Shown here: positions 6,348 to 6,660 of the stretch, one piece after another
How positions within the stretch are numbered: position 1 is the stretch's first letter
How the letters are laid out: each line of letters starts with the position of its first letter
Origin: Betaproteobacteria bacterium
GTDB taxonomy: Bacteria > Pseudomonadota > Gammaproteobacteria > Burkholderiales > Burkholderiaceae_C
Reading direction: 5' to 3'
Assembly: GCA_009918225.1 (NCBI GenBank)
Contig: RGEP01000104.1
Span: 1-6,660, forward strand
Length of the DNA: 6,660 nt
Position numbers and translations under genes: made by a program
Notes under the pieces: model-generated
The model's database searches: none
What the model was told of the DNA's origin: nothing
The model's input: only the letters and a program-made list of their open reading frames with translations

Positions 6348-6660
6348 GGCCAGCAGCAGCACCTGTTCCAGTGCCGCGCGCACCGTGGCTTCGCGCACCG
6401 CAGCGCGGTCTCCGCTGAACGACAGGCCGCGGGTGCCGGCCTCGACCGTGTCACCGGGCCCCCTGCGCAGCGCCCACCCCAGCCACACCGTTCCGACCGG
6501 TTTACCGGGCACCGCGCCACCCGGGCCTGCAATGCCGGTGACCGATACCGCCACCTGGGCCTGCGAATGCCGCAAGGCGCCCTCGGCCATGGCCTGCGCC
6601 ACCGAGGCGCTCACCGCGCCGGCTTGCGCAATGGCCGCGGCCGGCACACCCAAGAGCTCG
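6339..6660 (-). CDS. pncC: CinA C-terminal domain / NMN amidohydrolase (PncC), 3' part
   Basis: Reading the minus strand from the window edge gives 106 complete codons plus a TGA stop at 6341-6339. The sequence has LGVPAAAIAQAGAVSASVAQAMAEGAL, the hallmark VTGIAGPGG followed by PGKPVGTVWLG, and the ending FSGDRAAVREATVRAALEQVLLL, all typical of the CinA C-terminal domain. This domain deamidates nicotinamide mononucleotide to nicotinic acid mononucleotide in the pyridine nucleotide salvage cycle in the cytosol. Stand-alone versions are about 160-170 residues, so roughly 55-60 N-terminal residues lie beyond the edge. A full-length CinA with an N-terminal MoCF-like domain cannot be excluded. The TTG at 6653 is an internal Leu codon, since the frame stays open upstream (Glu-Leu-Leu-Gly-Val). 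The gene converges on uup with nine bases between the stop codons. Confidence 0.88.
   Translation of the reverse strand, partial: ELLGVPAAAIAQAGAVSASVAQAMAEGALRHSQAQVAVSVTGIAGPGGAVPGKPVGTVWLGWALRRGPGDTVEAGTRGLSFSGDRAAVREATVRAALEQVLLLASR

Overview
The window is GC-rich and reads as an ordinary chromosomal segment of a betaproteobacterium, most likely Burkholderiales (Comamonadaceae or a relative). The support is the GshA family involved (the Thiobacillus ferrooxidans/betaproteobacterial type, not the E. coli type), the gshA-kup-gshB order, the strong GC-ending codon bias and the style of the Uup and CinA-type proteins. This placement comes from recognising families, not from a database search.

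Layout: the window opens inside the 3' end of gshA (glutamate-cysteine ligase). A short leader follows, with a candidate promoter and a perfect palindrome. Next is kup (low-affinity K+ uptake), which carries an out-of-frame internal deletion of roughly 172-178 nt near position 636 and is scored as a pseudogene or sequence error. gshB (glutathione synthetase) follows with a good ribosome binding site. Directly after the gshB stop lie five 11-bp tandem repeats, each holding an ATGA. They form a chain of overlapping four-codon ORFs that ends exactly on the start codon of a predicted exported DUF4198 protein. A complete uup gene (ABC-F ATPase) starts 13 bp further on. The window closes with the 3' part of a CinA C-terminal-domain gene (pncC type) on the minus strand, convergent with uup.

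How the genes relate: gshA and gshB encode the two consecutive ATP-dependent steps of glutathione synthesis and flank a potassium transporter. The DUF4198 protein is probably periplasmic and may bind metal. Uup acts on ribosomes or on DNA-processing intermediates. The CinA-type enzyme salvages NMN in the pyridine nucleotide cycle. No mobile element, CRISPR array, tRNA or rRNA was seen. No clearly new multi-gene system is present. The most unusual structures are the ATGA ladder before the DUF4198 gene, the disrupted kup, and a shared 9-bp repeat encoding Thr-Ala-Ala in two neighbouring, unrelated genes.
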